A stretch of 64,000 nt of DNA. Source: an uncultured Sulfuricurvum sp. Its GTDB lineage: Bacteria; Campylobacterota; Campylobacteria; Campylobacterales; Sulfurimonadaceae. The stretch is taken from NCBI RefSeq assembly GCF_937936435.1, contig NZ_CALDDG010000051.1:1-64000 (forward strand), in the 5' to 3' direction. The translations under genes and the position numbers were made by a program. This document shows positions 34,143 through 42,274 of the stretch, piece after piece. Numbering within the stretch: the stretch's first letter is position 1; every line of letters begins with the position of its first letter. Below the pieces are notes generated by a model. That model made no database searches, was not told the DNA's origin, and saw nothing but the letters and a program-made list of their open reading frames with translations.

Positions 34143-35336
34143 TTAGAGCGTATTTTTAAATAGAGCTACCATCCCCCATCCAAAATAGACAACAATCCAT
34201 AGGACAAATATCGCCAAGGAAGCATTGGAGAGCTTGGATACGGCGGAACCCTCCGTTGCAGTATAGACACCTTCGGTTTTGCCGACTTTCCATGCCATGG
34301 TCAGGATAAAGGCGACTCCCGTAAATCCGAGAACGACAAATGTCAGTAAGAACATTGCGATGGTTTCCCACTCTAGATTCATGTGATAGCCGTACAAATC
34401 GTATCCGATACCGGTCATGATGTTGTATCGGATAAGCTCTCTGACGCCTGAGATCAACAGCGCAACAACGACCAGCACCCCTGTCGTAAGGTAGCTGTTT
34501 CTATTGCCCATTGCTAACATGAGGAGGATGACAACCGAAGCGACCGTAGCCAGTGAAAGCGGGTGCAAAAGGAGGTTCTCTCTTAGCATCCATACGGCGA
34601 ACAACGCAGCACTGATGATCAAGCCGATGACGGCCATTTTGGTTCCCAAGTTTTTAACAAATTCCAGATATTTTGGCTCGAAATCTTGGCGTGTGCTCAA
34701 AAATCGGCTGTAATTTTGCATAAAAATTCCTGTTACCGGGATCATCAAACTCACCATAAATCCAAGACGAAGAGGATCGAGATGCATATTCCATCCGGAG
34801 TTATCGACAACACCGTTCGGGGCATACCAATCCATCCATTGGGTCGGTGAAATCGCTTCGACGGCAAAGTTGTGCATCAAAACACCGCAAAATACCAATA
34901 TGGCAAACGAGACGATTCCGATAAGGGTGTTGCTCGAAGAACCCTTTTTATTGGCATATTGATACCAGTAGTACATCGTATATCCGATGATCAGCGCGTA
35001 TATAAAGATAAAGACCCATGCTCCTGAGAGGGTGTTCGCCACATACCAGCCTGAATCATAGATGACCTGTGTGAACAGCAGCGGAGCAACCCCTAAAACG
35101 ATGAGAACCGATATGCTGATTTTCCCCGTCATAATAAGATGCGGTGTCAGTATTTTCCAATACGGGTCGTTTTTTTGTCGGGTACTTCCGTAAATCGAAA
35201 GCCCCATAGAACCCAGCGCCAATAATACAAAAGCCGCGTGCAGAGCCCATGTTAGGACATACAGTCCTTGGAACACTACCGGGTAAAACGGTACCCCGGC
35301 GGCATCCTTCATTGCATTTATGAATGTTGCATCCAT
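34143..35336 (-). CDS. CydA-like second subunit of a bd-type oxidase-like complex
   Basis: A 397-residue protein with nine or so membrane segments. The N-terminal region ('FYPVVFQGLYVLTWALHAAFVLLALGSMGLSIYG') has the spacing of the CydA first helices with a His (about residue 33). Later parts read 'GVLMHNFAVEAISPTQWMDW' and 'DPLRLGFMVSLMIPVTGIFMQNY'. It lacks a Q-loop and haem c site. I read it as the partner of the CydA-cytochrome c gene 12 bp upstream, in place of CydB. AGGAGAACGATT precedes the ATG. The exact family name is uncertain; related two-gene sets in Campylobacterota are poorly characterised. Confidence 0.75.
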   Translation of the reverse strand: MDATFINAMKDAAGVPFYPVVFQGLYVLTWALHAAFVLLALGSMGLSIYGSTRQKNDPYWKILTPHLIMTGKISISVLIVLGVAPLLFTQVIYDSGWYVANTLSGAWVFIFIYALIIGYTMYYWYQYANKKGSSSNTLIGIVSFAILVFCGVLMHNFAVEAISPTQWMDWYAPNGVVDNSGWNMHLDPLRLGFMVSLMIPVTGIFMQNYSRFLSTRQDFEPKYLEFVKNLGTKMAVIGLIISAALFAVWMLRENLLLHPLSLATVASVVILLMLAMGNRNSYLTTGVLVVVALLISGVRELIRYNIMTGIGYDLYGYHMNLEWETIAMFLLTFVVLGFTGVAFILTMAWKVGKTEGVYTATEGSAVSKLSNASLAIFVLWIVVYFGWGMVALFKNTL

Positions 35337-35348
35337 AATCGTTCTCCT

Positions 35349-36689
35349 TTATTTGGCTTGCGAGGCGATATAGGCGGCCATCGCATCGTACTCTTCATCC
35401 GGAAGAGAAATTTTTGGCATATAGGCGACAGAGCCCGTGCCGATGACATTTTTCATGTAGTCTTTGATCCCCTCTTCACCCATAGGACCGGCTAATGGCA
35501 TGAGCGGACGGTAGAGACCGTCTTTTTCGAGTGAGTGACAATTTGAGCAGGCGATACGTGTCAGCAATTTTCCCACTTCAAGTTTGTTTTCGGGAGTGAT
35601 AGTACGCAGCCGATCCGGAATCCAAGGATCCAGTTTTAACAACCCTTTTTCGGCCAATCGTCCTGTTTCATCTTTGATCCCTTTACCGGGGACGTCTCGC
35701 CCGATGATTTGATCGCTGTAGACGTATTGTCCGGCTACCCACGGTTTACGCATCGTTTCACGGAGTTTTTCACCCGGCCATACCCCTACGATTCCAATGA
35801 CGAGCATCATCGTGATGGCAAGCGTTCGGGTAACCCATTGCGGTTTGATAATCGCGATCGAGAAATAGATCGAGAACAAGATGGCGAGAATGATACGGTT
35901 CATTACGATCGTATCTTTTTGCATTCCCAGCAGCGTGAGGGCATTGAGTGGGAGGGTATTAACATACCACATAAAGAAAAAGACGGTGACAAAACCGCCG
36001 AGCAAGCTGACCCATCCCATCTTTTGGGTCAATTCTTCTGAGAGTGCTTTGTTCTCTTTGCGCATGGCGGAGGAGATAATCATACCGATAATCCCCGACA
36101 TCATAATCATAAAGCCGATCCGTAAAAACATATGAGGGAAGGTATTGATACCGAAAAACGCGTCGCTGGCAGAACCTGTCGTGTAATAGGCGTCTGTACC
36201 CGGCCACATCATAAAACTGATGATCCCGATGATCAGTGCGAGAGTACCGACAGAGGCAATCGCAAAGGTATAGGTGAGCTTCAGATGGGTTTTACGGTCA
36301 ATCTTATCGATAAAATAGATGAGGGCAAAAACTCCGAGCACTTCGTAAACGAAAAAGACCCATTCCGTAGCCCATACCCATACAAAGTTGTGAATAAGGG
36401 CGCTGATGCCTCTGGGGCTGGCCGCTGTCGCCGTGTACCAGATACCCGGTCCCGTGATGGAGCCGATAACGTAGGAAAAGATCAGCAAAAACATGCCGTA
36501 GCGTTTCATATAATCATACAAATCGCTCCGGTTCTCTTTTTGCGCCTTGTACGCTAAAAAAGCAAACAAAAGTGCCGCACCCACCGACGTGTGAGATGCC
36601 ATAATATGTATGGCTCCTGTAAGACCCATAAGCCAGGCCGAGCCGAAATGGGGAACATAAAATAAGGGATAAAATCCTAACAGATCCAT
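35349..36689 (-). CDS. CydA-like oxidase subunit with fused C-terminal cytochrome c
   Basis: A 446-residue protein. Residues 1-310 resemble cytochrome bd subunit I: His in 'GAIHIMASHTSVGAALLFAF', 'SYVIGSITGPGIWY', and the Glu pair region 'WVWATEWVFFVYEVLGVFALIYF' that corresponds to the haem-ligand helices of CydA. There is no obvious quinol Q-loop. The C-terminal 110 residues contain 'IACSNCHSLEKDG' (one haem c) and end with a class-I cytochrome fold ('VAYMPKISLPDEEYDAMAAYIA'). This matches the bd-like families that carry a haem c instead of a quinol site. Electron donor and acceptor are unknown. The ATG at 36689 follows AGGAGG by 6 nt; an upstream TTG would place that site inside the gene. 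Confidence 0.82.
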   Translation of the reverse strand: MDLLGFYPLFYVPHFGSAWLMGLTGAIHIMASHTSVGAALLFAFLAYKAQKENRSDLYDYMKRYGMFLLIFSYVIGSITGPGIWYTATAASPRGISALIHNFVWVWATEWVFFVYEVLGVFALIYFIDKIDRKTHLKLTYTFAIASVGTLALIIGIISFMMWPGTDAYYTTGSASDAFFGINTFPHMFLRIGFMIMMSGIIGMIISSAMRKENKALSEELTQKMGWVSLLGGFVTVFFFMWYVNTLPLNALTLLGMQKDTIVMNRIILAILFSIYFSIAIIKPQWVTRTLAITMMLVIGIVGVWPGEKLRETMRKPWVAGQYVYSDQIIGRDVPGKGIKDETGRLAEKGLLKLDPWIPDRLRTITPENKLEVGKLLTRIACSNCHSLEKDGLYRPLMPLAGPMGEEGIKDYMKNVIGTGSVAYMPKISLPDEEYDAMAAYIASQAK

Positions 36690-36731
36690 AAAAATCCTCC
36701 TGTGCAATTAAAATATTTTGCTATTTAAAAG

Positions 36732-36904
36732 AGGAAACATATCTGTTGCGAGAGTGAGTATCGAACATACGTTTCCTAATATTTAAATAGGTTTGTATGC
36801 ACGACAACGTCGGAGAAATAGCGTAAAAAACGTTATAATTATGGCGTTGCAATGCAATACGTTTTTCCGTCTGCTTGAGAGCTGCAATTCATAGAGCAGA
36901 CGGA
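36732..36904. repeat. Paired hairpins in the oxidase 5' leader
   Basis: Within the 328-bp gap 36690-37017, which holds no gene that I can see, there are nested inverted repeats: AGGAAAC (36732-36738) with GTTTCCT (36771-36777), and TCCGTCTGCT (36866-36875) with AGCAGACGGA (36895-36904, perfect 10 bp, 19-nt loop). The oxidase start is at 36689, so these would form a structured 5' leader on the minus strand, or a small RNA. Neither hairpin is followed by a U-tract on either strand. Confidence 0.5.
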
Positions 36905-36971
36905 TCGTGTTTGGGGTTTCTGCTGCGTTTTTCTCCTCCTGGTAATTTCCGAGACTAAGATTATGGACTTA

Positions 36972-36991
36972 TAGTGTTAATTTTGTGTTAA
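36972..36991. promoter_or_regulatory. Direct-repeat regulator site candidate
   Basis: GTGTTAA occurs at 36974-36980 and 36985-36991, 11 bp apart, in the AT-rich region upstream of the oxidase leader. The 11-mer TAGTGTTAATT (36972-36982) is identical to 25628-25638 in the divergent TonB-receptor operator. One helical turn spacing of direct repeats is typical of OmpR-type response regulators. A shared regulator is possible but unproven. Confidence 0.35.
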
Positions 36992-37017
36992 GGAATTAAT
37001 AAGGTTTTTTAAAAAAA

Positions 37018-37449
37018 TCAGAAGGTTAAATTACATGCTTTCATCGTCATATTCCAATCGACCGAAAATTTTTTGAGGATGGTGTCCGGATCGTGAGGTA
37101 TAGTGCAGTCCGAGCAGTCATGATGGATACTATTCTCATGCCGAAACGGTTTGCCTGCAGGTGCATTGATCGCGCAGTAGCTATAGACTACGATTCCCTC
37201 TGTGTCGGTCTGAGCATTGTCGTTGAAACGAAAATAGGGGCAGGCGCACCAGTAGCAGTTTAAGTTGGGAATATCGTGGCATTTACGCTTCGTCGTATAG
37301 AGCTGGCAAAAATCTTTCTCTTTTTCGACCATGTTTTCAAAGGTGAAATAGGCGACGATCTGATCGGGTGAAAGATTTTGTGCACTGAGCCGGCTGAGGA
37401 TTCGACGGTGTTTTTCGGCGTGGGTCTGGAACCAGTGGGTGTATGTCAT
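37018..37449 (-). CDS. Cys-rich protein, function unknown
   Basis: A 143-residue soluble protein with at least nine Cys, arranged as 'KDFCQLYTTKRKCHDIPNLNC', 'YWCACPYF', 'YSYCAIN', 'HHDCSDCTIPHD' and 'KACNLTF'. The pattern suggests a Zn or Fe-S binding fold; no standard ferredoxin motif is present. The gene has no ribosome-binding site, and a TATTAT box lies only a few bases before its ATG, so it may be translated from a leaderless transcript. It diverges from the ArsC-like gene across only 35 bp. Confidence 0.75.
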   Translation of the reverse strand: MTYTHWFQTHAEKHRRILSRLSAQNLSPDQIVAYFTFENMVEKEKDFCQLYTTKRKCHDIPNLNCYWCACPYFRFNDNAQTDTEGIVVYSYCAINAPAGKPFRHENSIHHDCSDCTIPHDPDTILKKFSVDWNMTMKACNLTF

Positions 37450-37454
37450 AAGGG

Positions 37455-37460
37455 TATAAT
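37455..37460 (+). promoter_or_regulatory. -10 box of the ArsC-like gene
   Basis: TATAAT at 37455-37460 lies 24 bp before the ATG at 37485, with GGAGAG as ribosome-binding site between. The same bases read TATTA on the opposite strand close to the Cys-rich gene's start, so one AT box may serve both directions. Confidence 0.45.
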
Positions 37461-37484
37461 AGCAAAAACAAATGGAGAGATTCT

Positions 37485-37826
37485 ATGATAATCTGGCATA
37501 ACCCGAAATGTTCAAAATCACGGGAAGCATTAAAATTATTAGAGGAAAAAGGTACGAACAGCCAAGTGTTCAAATATCTCGATACGCCTCCCTCTCGCGA
37601 TGAGATCGTTGCACTGCTTCAAAAATTGGGGATTTCGGCGCGTGAACTGATGCGTACCAAAGAGGATTTATATAAAGAACTGGGGCTTGCAAAAGTGACT
37701 GACGAAGCGAAACTGATCGATGCGTTGGCGCAACACCCGAAATTGATCGAGCGGCCGATACTGATCGACGGAAACCGCGCCGTAATCGGCCGCCCTGCCG
37801 AAAAAGTGATCGACTTTTTAGCCTAA
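37485..37826 (+). CDS. arsC: ArsC/YffB-family glutaredoxin-fold reductase
   Basis: A 113-residue thioredoxin-fold protein with the ArsC active site '[18 protein letters not shown]' (Cys9), the Arg-rich '[18 protein letters not shown]' and '[18 protein letters not shown]' (the arsenate-binding Arg region). Members reduce arsenate with glutaredoxin/GSH or act in related thiol reactions. There are no other ars genes nearby, so a role in arsenic resistance is not certain. It overlaps the chemoreceptor gene tail-to-tail by 4 bp. Confidence 0.92.
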   Translation: MIIWHNPKCSKSREALKLLEEKGTNSQVFKYLDTPPSRDEIVALLQKLGISARELMRTKEDLYKELGLAKVTDEAKLIDALAQHPKLIERPILIDGNRAVIGRPAEKVIDFLA

Positions 37827-39466
37827 GTTCTAAACTTTTGGAGTTTTTGGTTTAGTTCGACCGTGTTGGTATCCAAACCGTGAGCGACGTCGGTGATTTC
37901 GGAGATACTTTGCGTATTGGAGGATGCTATCGCGTTAATCGAATCAATTTTTGTAGAGATCATACGGATACCCTCGCGAAGTTCGTCCATCCCCTGCGTA
38001 GAACGGTGAATCCCTTCTGCCGCAATGTTCATGAGCGACGATGAAGTCTGAATGATCGTTTGAATCGATCCTGAGTCTTTTGAGACGATATGGATGGCAT
38101 CTGCCGATTTATCCATTTTTTGGCTGGTTTGGGCGATGGCATCGACGATGGCGTTGATCGTACGGTTGATCTGAGACAGACTCTCCTGTGTCCGCTCCGC
38201 CAGTTTGCGCACTTCGTCGGCAACGACGGCAAATCCTCGTCCGTGCTCGCCGGCACGGGCCGCTTCAATGGCGGCATTGAGGGCGAGAAGGTTGGTTTGA
38301 TCGGCAATGTCGCCGATGATATCGAGTACCCCTTTGACCTCTTTTGCCTGCGATGTGAGGTTCTTGAGATCATCAGACAGAAACAATTGGGTTTGGGCAA
38401 CATTTTGGATATCATCGTTCATCGCTACAATTTGCTGACTTGCATCGGAAAGATGGGTCGAGGCCTCGGCGATTTGAGTATCGCTCTGTTGAGCGGTTAC
38501 GGTCGAGGTACGGACGATTTCCTGAAGCGCCATAATCTGGGTATGGGTTTGGGAGATATCGGTAGCACTCGCTTCAAGACGATTTCGGATCACGCCGCAT
38601 ACACGATTGAGTTCATACGCGGAAGAGATACTTTCATCCGACGAGCTTTTCATCCCTCCCATCATTTTTTGCAACTCTTCCATCGAATCGTTCATATCTT
38701 TTGCTGCGATCGAGAGCTCATCGCTTCCCCGCGCTTCGATGCGGTGTAGCAGGTCTCCGGAACGGAGATGATGGGCACTTTGGGTGATATTGGCGATCTT
38801 GCTAAGCAGATCACGGGTAATCAGACGCAGAATCAGATAGACGCACAGCATACCGATAGGGAGGATGATCGCGATTAGTATAAGGGTTCGGCGAAATTCT
38901 TTTTGAGCATTTTCATAGAGATTTTGAGCATTAGAGATCTGCATCTCGATCAGTGTATCGATCTGCTCATCCGCAGGAGCGAGACTGTAGGGAAAATCGC
39001 TGGAAACCAGATCGTGGATTCCCATAATATCTTTATCGGCGATCGTTTTTTCCAGCAAAACGATGGAGCGTTCCGCACGATCCAACGTCTCTTTGGCATC
39101 GGGGAGAGAAGCACGCTCTTTTGCCGTCATGGAACCTTTGAGATAGGCATTCCAACGCTGGGTAAAATGTGTATGAGCGGCTTGGACCGAAACGGCGGCT
39201 TTTTCAAAATCTCCTACCCCTTCGGAGAGGTCGGTAGCCGTTTTGAGAATCTCTTTGTCGATCGCATTTTTACAGGCACGGAGATTCTGAAGCGGCTGGA
39301 GACTTTGGGTATGGATCGTATTGAGTGAGGTGTTGGATAAAAACATTCCGGCAATACCGATCGTGATGGCAACAATAGCAAAAAGCTGGGTAAGGACGAC
39401 GATCAGCGTAATTTTTTGACGAATCGATAAGCGGGACAAAACGGAAGCCGAGAGAGGCAGAGACAT
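37823..39466 (-). CDS. Methyl-accepting chemotaxis protein
   Basis: A 547-residue chemoreceptor: membrane helix 1 (about 18-42), a periplasmic four-helix-bundle sensor (about 45-190, 4HB_MCP type), membrane helix 2 (about 195-217), HAMP (about 218-270), and a cytoplasmic signalling domain with the conserved hairpin tip '[20 protein letters not shown]' followed by '[15 protein letters not shown]'. There is no CheB/CheR tethering pentapeptide at the end ('[10 protein letters not shown]'). The ligand is unknown. AAGGTGCACATTC precedes the ATG. Confidence 0.95.
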   Translation of the reverse strand: MSLPLSASVLSRLSIRQKITLIVVLTQLFAIVAITIGIAGMFLSNTSLNTIHTQSLQPLQNLRACKNAIDKEILKTATDLSEGVGDFEKAAVSVQAAHTHFTQRWNAYLKGSMTAKERASLPDAKETLDRAERSIVLLEKTIADKDIMGIHDLVSSDFPYSLAPADEQIDTLIEMQISNAQNLYENAQKEFRRTLILIAIILPIGMLCVYLILRLITRDLLSKIANITQSAHHLRSGDLLHRIEARGSDELSIAAKDMNDSMEELQKMMGGMKSSSDESISSAYELNRVCGVIRNRLEASATDISQTHTQIMALQEIVRTSTVTAQQSDTQIAEASTHLSDASQQIVAMNDDIQNVAQTQLFLSDDLKNLTSQAKEVKGVLDIIGDIADQTNLLALNAAIEAARAGEHGRGFAVVADEVRKLAERTQESLSQINRTINAIVDAIAQTSQKMDKSADAIHIVSKDSGSIQTIIQTSSSLMNIAAEGIHRSTQGMDELREGIRMISTKIDSINAIASSNTQSISEITDVAHGLDTNTVELNQKLQKFRT

Positions 39467-39547
39467 GAATGTGCACCTTGCAAGAAAGTGCGCAAGTATA
39501 AAAGGGGATGGTTACGGTACGATCACAAGAAAGCGCTCCTTTTGGTC

Positions 39548-40312
39548 TCACTCTTGCATACGACAGGCCGGAGCAAAGAGTTCGGGACGGTATTCGAAAT
39601 GCATCGTATCGTAGTGATACCATCGTCCTCCCCAGATAAATCCGTGTTTCTCAAAGATCCGGACGATGGAGAGCGGCATGGTGTTGCGATAACCGATGTG
39701 AGCCGTTTCGCTCGGGGCTTCGTCTTTCCAATACTGGGTTTTGGTCGGTGCCAGGTCGATGGCGATCCCGAAGCTGTGCATGGAGAGGCGGTCGGTGTCT
39801 TTGATCACGCGGTAGGCATAGGTGGTCGCCCCTTCGGCCCAGATACGCTCTTTTTTCGGTAATTTTGCGATCTCCTGACCGATGGCATAGAGCTTTTTAT
39901 CGACTCCTGCTACTTTAGTGACGGGGAGTTTGACGGAGCCTTTGAGGGTAGGCCATTGGATCATCACCAGATTTTTTTCGACCGCAGCTTTGTTTTTGCC
40001 GTAAAGTGCCTGGAAAAAAGGTTGATAACGCAGACGTCCCGGATCGAAAAGATAGGGCGGAGGAGTTTCAAATCCCCCCGCATCGTAAGGCTGGGAGAGC
40101 TGGATGGAGAGATCGGCATTGTTGATCTTATCATCCCACGATGCCGTCGGTTTATCGGTATGGTAAGGGAAAACGGTTCCGTCTTTGAGGGTGAGGGACG
40201 TGTTATCGGCTTTTGCGACGAGATCGCCGTAGCCTTGCAGATAACATTGCGGGTTCCCCCATGCGAGGGCGGCTGCGACTCCCGATAAAGCCAAAATCTG
40301 TATAAAACGCAT
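39548..40312 (-). CDS. Exported M15-family D-Ala-D-Ala carboxypeptidase-like protein
   Basis: A 254-residue protein with a signal peptide (about 1-19) and a peptidase M15 (VanY/L-Ala-D-Glu type) domain. Zinc-site motifs: 'DRLSMHSFGIAIDLAP' (SxHxxGxAxD) near residues 176-191 and the terminal 'YDTMHFEYRPELF' (His about 240), with 'GFIWGGRWYHYD' between. It would trim peptidoglycan stem peptides in the periplasm. AGGAGATACAT precedes the ATG. It appears to be a single-gene unit. Confidence 0.9.
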   Translation of the reverse strand: MRFIQILALSGVAAALAWGNPQCYLQGYGDLVAKADNTSLTLKDGTVFPYHTDKPTASWDDKINNADLSIQLSQPYDAGGFETPPPYLFDPGRLRYQPFFQALYGKNKAAVEKNLVMIQWPTLKGSVKLPVTKVAGVDKKLYAIGQEIAKLPKKERIWAEGATTYAYRVIKDTDRLSMHSFGIAIDLAPTKTQYWKDEAPSETAHIGYRNTMPLSIVRIFEKHGFIWGGRWYHYDTMHFEYRPELFAPACRMQE

Positions 40313-40424
40313 ATGTATCTCCTATGTATGAGGTGATATTTTAACTGAAAAAACTACGATACGCTTCACGATCACTCCACACTCGGATGTCATGATGGGA
40401 CTATCTTAACAATAGGAGTCTCCT

Positions 40425-40763
40425 ATGAAAACAGTTAAATCTATCAGCACGGTGTTAGGTGCTACTTTGATCGTATCGGCTTCGGCATACGCTTCTCCCG
40501 GACATGATCGGGGGTATTATTCCCCTGCGCATCATCACAATGAAGGACGTTATGAGCATAGAAGCAACGGCAATTGGGTCGTTCCTTTGGTAATCGGAGG
40601 CGTTTTGGGATATGTTCTGTCCGAACCGCGACAGGAAAATATCCGTTACGTATCGACCGTACAAAGACCGGTCGTGTATGCTTCGCAACCGATGTATCGG
40701 GAACAGTGGGTTTATTTCAGCGATTGTGACTGTCAACGTAAAGTATTGGTCCCGGTTCGTTAA
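40425..40763 (+). CDS. Small exported His-rich protein with glycine-zipper-like segment
   Basis: A 112-residue protein: signal peptide (to about residue 23, 'SAYA'), a His/Tyr-rich stretch ('HDRGYYSPAHHHNEGRYEH'), a hydrophobic 'VPLVIGGVLGYVLS' segment, and a C-terminal part ending 'FSDCDCQRKVLVPVR' with a Cys pair. It resembles small envelope proteins with a glycine-zipper/RcnB-like layout, but I cannot name it. A GGAG site precedes the ATG. The last 47 bp overlap the convergent diguanylate cyclase gene. Confidence 0.75.
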   Translation: MKTVKSISTVLGATLIVSASAYASPGHDRGYYSPAHHHNEGRYEHRSNGNWVVPLVIGGVLGYVLSEPRQENIRYVSTVQRPVVYASQPMYREQWVYFSDCDCQRKVLVPVR

Positions 40764-42051
40764 GTTTTTTCTCTTTTTTTTCGGCATACATTGCCATATC
40801 CGCCGCTTTGATCAACTCCGCGGCATTCGATGCGTGATCGGGATAGAGTGCGACCCCGATGCTCGCCTGTGCCCGAATCATCGTCGAAATATCGATGCGG
40901 ATCGGTTCACTGATAGCGGCATTGATCGTATCGTATATCGTTTGTAAATGCTCTTCTCCTCGAATCTCCTCGATCAAGATGATAAACTCATCCCCTCCGT
41001 AGCGGCAGACGGTATCGCTGGTACGGAGGCATGCCTGGATATTTTTCGTGATATCGCGCAGAAGCCGGTCGCCCGCTTCATGACCGTATCTATCATTGAT
41101 CAGTTTAAAATCATTGAGGTCGATGAAAAAAAGAGAGACTTTTTGTCCGCTACGTTTTGAACGGGTTATGGCATGCGTGAGCCGATCACCTAACGCATTG
41201 CGATTTAGCGCACCGGTAAGCGGGTCGTGTAAAACGCGATGGGTCAGTGCATCGACATGAGAGGCGATTTGAGTAATATCGTGGAGATTGGCGATGTAGC
41301 TCACCAGACGGCTTCGATGATAAATCGCTGTGAGAGTGACGCTGAGGATTTTCTCCCCGTTGAGCGAGGGTTTGTGAACCGTTCCTCTCCAAGTATTATT
41401 GGCATCGAACTGAGAGAGCAGGGTATTAAACGTTAAACGTTCCTGGAAGAGGTATCGGCCGATATGGGTTCCGTAAATATCGTTTTGATCATCGAGTTCC
41501 AATGCGAAAAAACTGCGGTTGGCAAATTCGATCAACCCTTTGCTGTCGGTATAAAAAATAGCGTCTCCCGCACCTTCAAGCGCACTTGAACGTTTGTTGA
41601 GTTCATCAAGAGTCTTTTGCGAGACGGTGATATCCTGCGCCATGCATACGATCTCTCCTTTTCCCCCTTCCAGACGGCGGTTACGCCATTCGCAGAATAT
41701 TTCGCTTCCTCTCTCGGTGATATTGTAGTTTTTGGAGTAGCTGATCCCCTCGTCGGCAGCTTTTTGAAGAACCGATATGACGTGAGCCTGATCGAATACC
41801 GGAACAATCAGCTCGACAATATTTTCTCCTTTCACTTCGGTGCTTTGCCAGCCGAAAATGATTTCCGCGGTTTGGTTCCATTCGATAATCCGGTGGTATT
41901 TGTCAACGACGATTAACGCCAAAGGGGCATCGGAAAAAAATTGCCAGTAACGTGCTTTTGCCTCTGTTAAACGGCGGTTAAGTATGATGGAGTAGATGAC
42001 CCATACGGCCAATACGACGACAAGCGAGGGGATAGCCAGAAACTCAATCAT
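40717..42051 (-). CDS. Membrane PAS-GGDEF diguanylate cyclase
   Basis: A 444-residue protein: N-terminal membrane helix (about 5-25), two PAS domains (about 35-150 and 160-270; 'LALIVVDKYHRIIEWNQTAEIIFGW' and 'AIFYTDSKGLIEFANRSFFALE'), then GGDEF with 'LTGALNRNALGDRL', 'FIDLNDFKLINDRYGHEAGD' and the active-site 'YGGDEFIILIEE'. It makes c-di-GMP. The start is uncertain: neither the ATG at 42051 (used) nor a TTG at 42111 has a good ribosome-binding site. Confidence 0.93.
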   Translation of the reverse strand: MIEFLAIPSLVVVLAVWVIYSIILNRRLTEAKARYWQFFSDAPLALIVVDKYHRIIEWNQTAEIIFGWQSTEVKGENIVELIVPVFDQAHVISVLQKAADEGISYSKNYNITERGSEIFCEWRNRRLEGGKGEIVCMAQDITVSQKTLDELNKRSSALEGAGDAIFYTDSKGLIEFANRSFFALELDDQNDIYGTHIGRYLFQERLTFNTLLSQFDANNTWRGTVHKPSLNGEKILSVTLTAIYHRSRLVSYIANLHDITQIASHVDALTHRVLHDPLTGALNRNALGDRLTHAITRSKRSGQKVSLFFIDLNDFKLINDRYGHEAGDRLLRDITKNIQACLRTSDTVCRYGGDEFIILIEEIRGEEHLQTIYDTINAAISEPIRIDISTMIRAQASIGVALYPDHASNAAELIKAADMAMYAEKKEKKLNEPGPILYVDSHNR

Positions 42052-42241
42052 ACGAGGATGAAAAGAGGAGGCGTCAACAATGGAAAGGGGACAATACCGA
42101 TTAGGGTACAAAGGGATACGGTGCGGGAACTCATAGGAACAGGCGGCATCCTTTGGTAATTTTAAGCATTATATTACGTTTTTTATTATTTACAGTTTAA
42201 GCTATTTTGACGGTTTTTATCTATTTTGAGAGTGCAAACGG

Positions 42242-42247
42242 TATAAT
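42242..42247 (+). promoter_or_regulatory. -10 box for the CBS-GGDEF operon
   Basis: TATAAT at 42242-42247 lies 28 bp before the ATG at 42275, followed by AGGAGG as ribosome-binding site. The upstream sequence is AT-rich with T-tracts, as in Campylobacterota sigma-70 promoters that lack a clear -35. Confidence 0.5.
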
Positions 42248-42274
42248 AAAAATAACTAACGAGGAGGCTGGTTC

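Noticed and set aside
36690..36707. TTG start of the CydA-cytochrome c gene at 36707
   Set aside because: It would put the AGGAGG site inside the coding sequence; the ATG at 36689 has ideal spacing.
36866..36904. Intrinsic terminator
   Set aside because: The hairpin is preceded, not followed, by T on the plus strand and followed by A on the minus strand; the position fits a 5' leader better.
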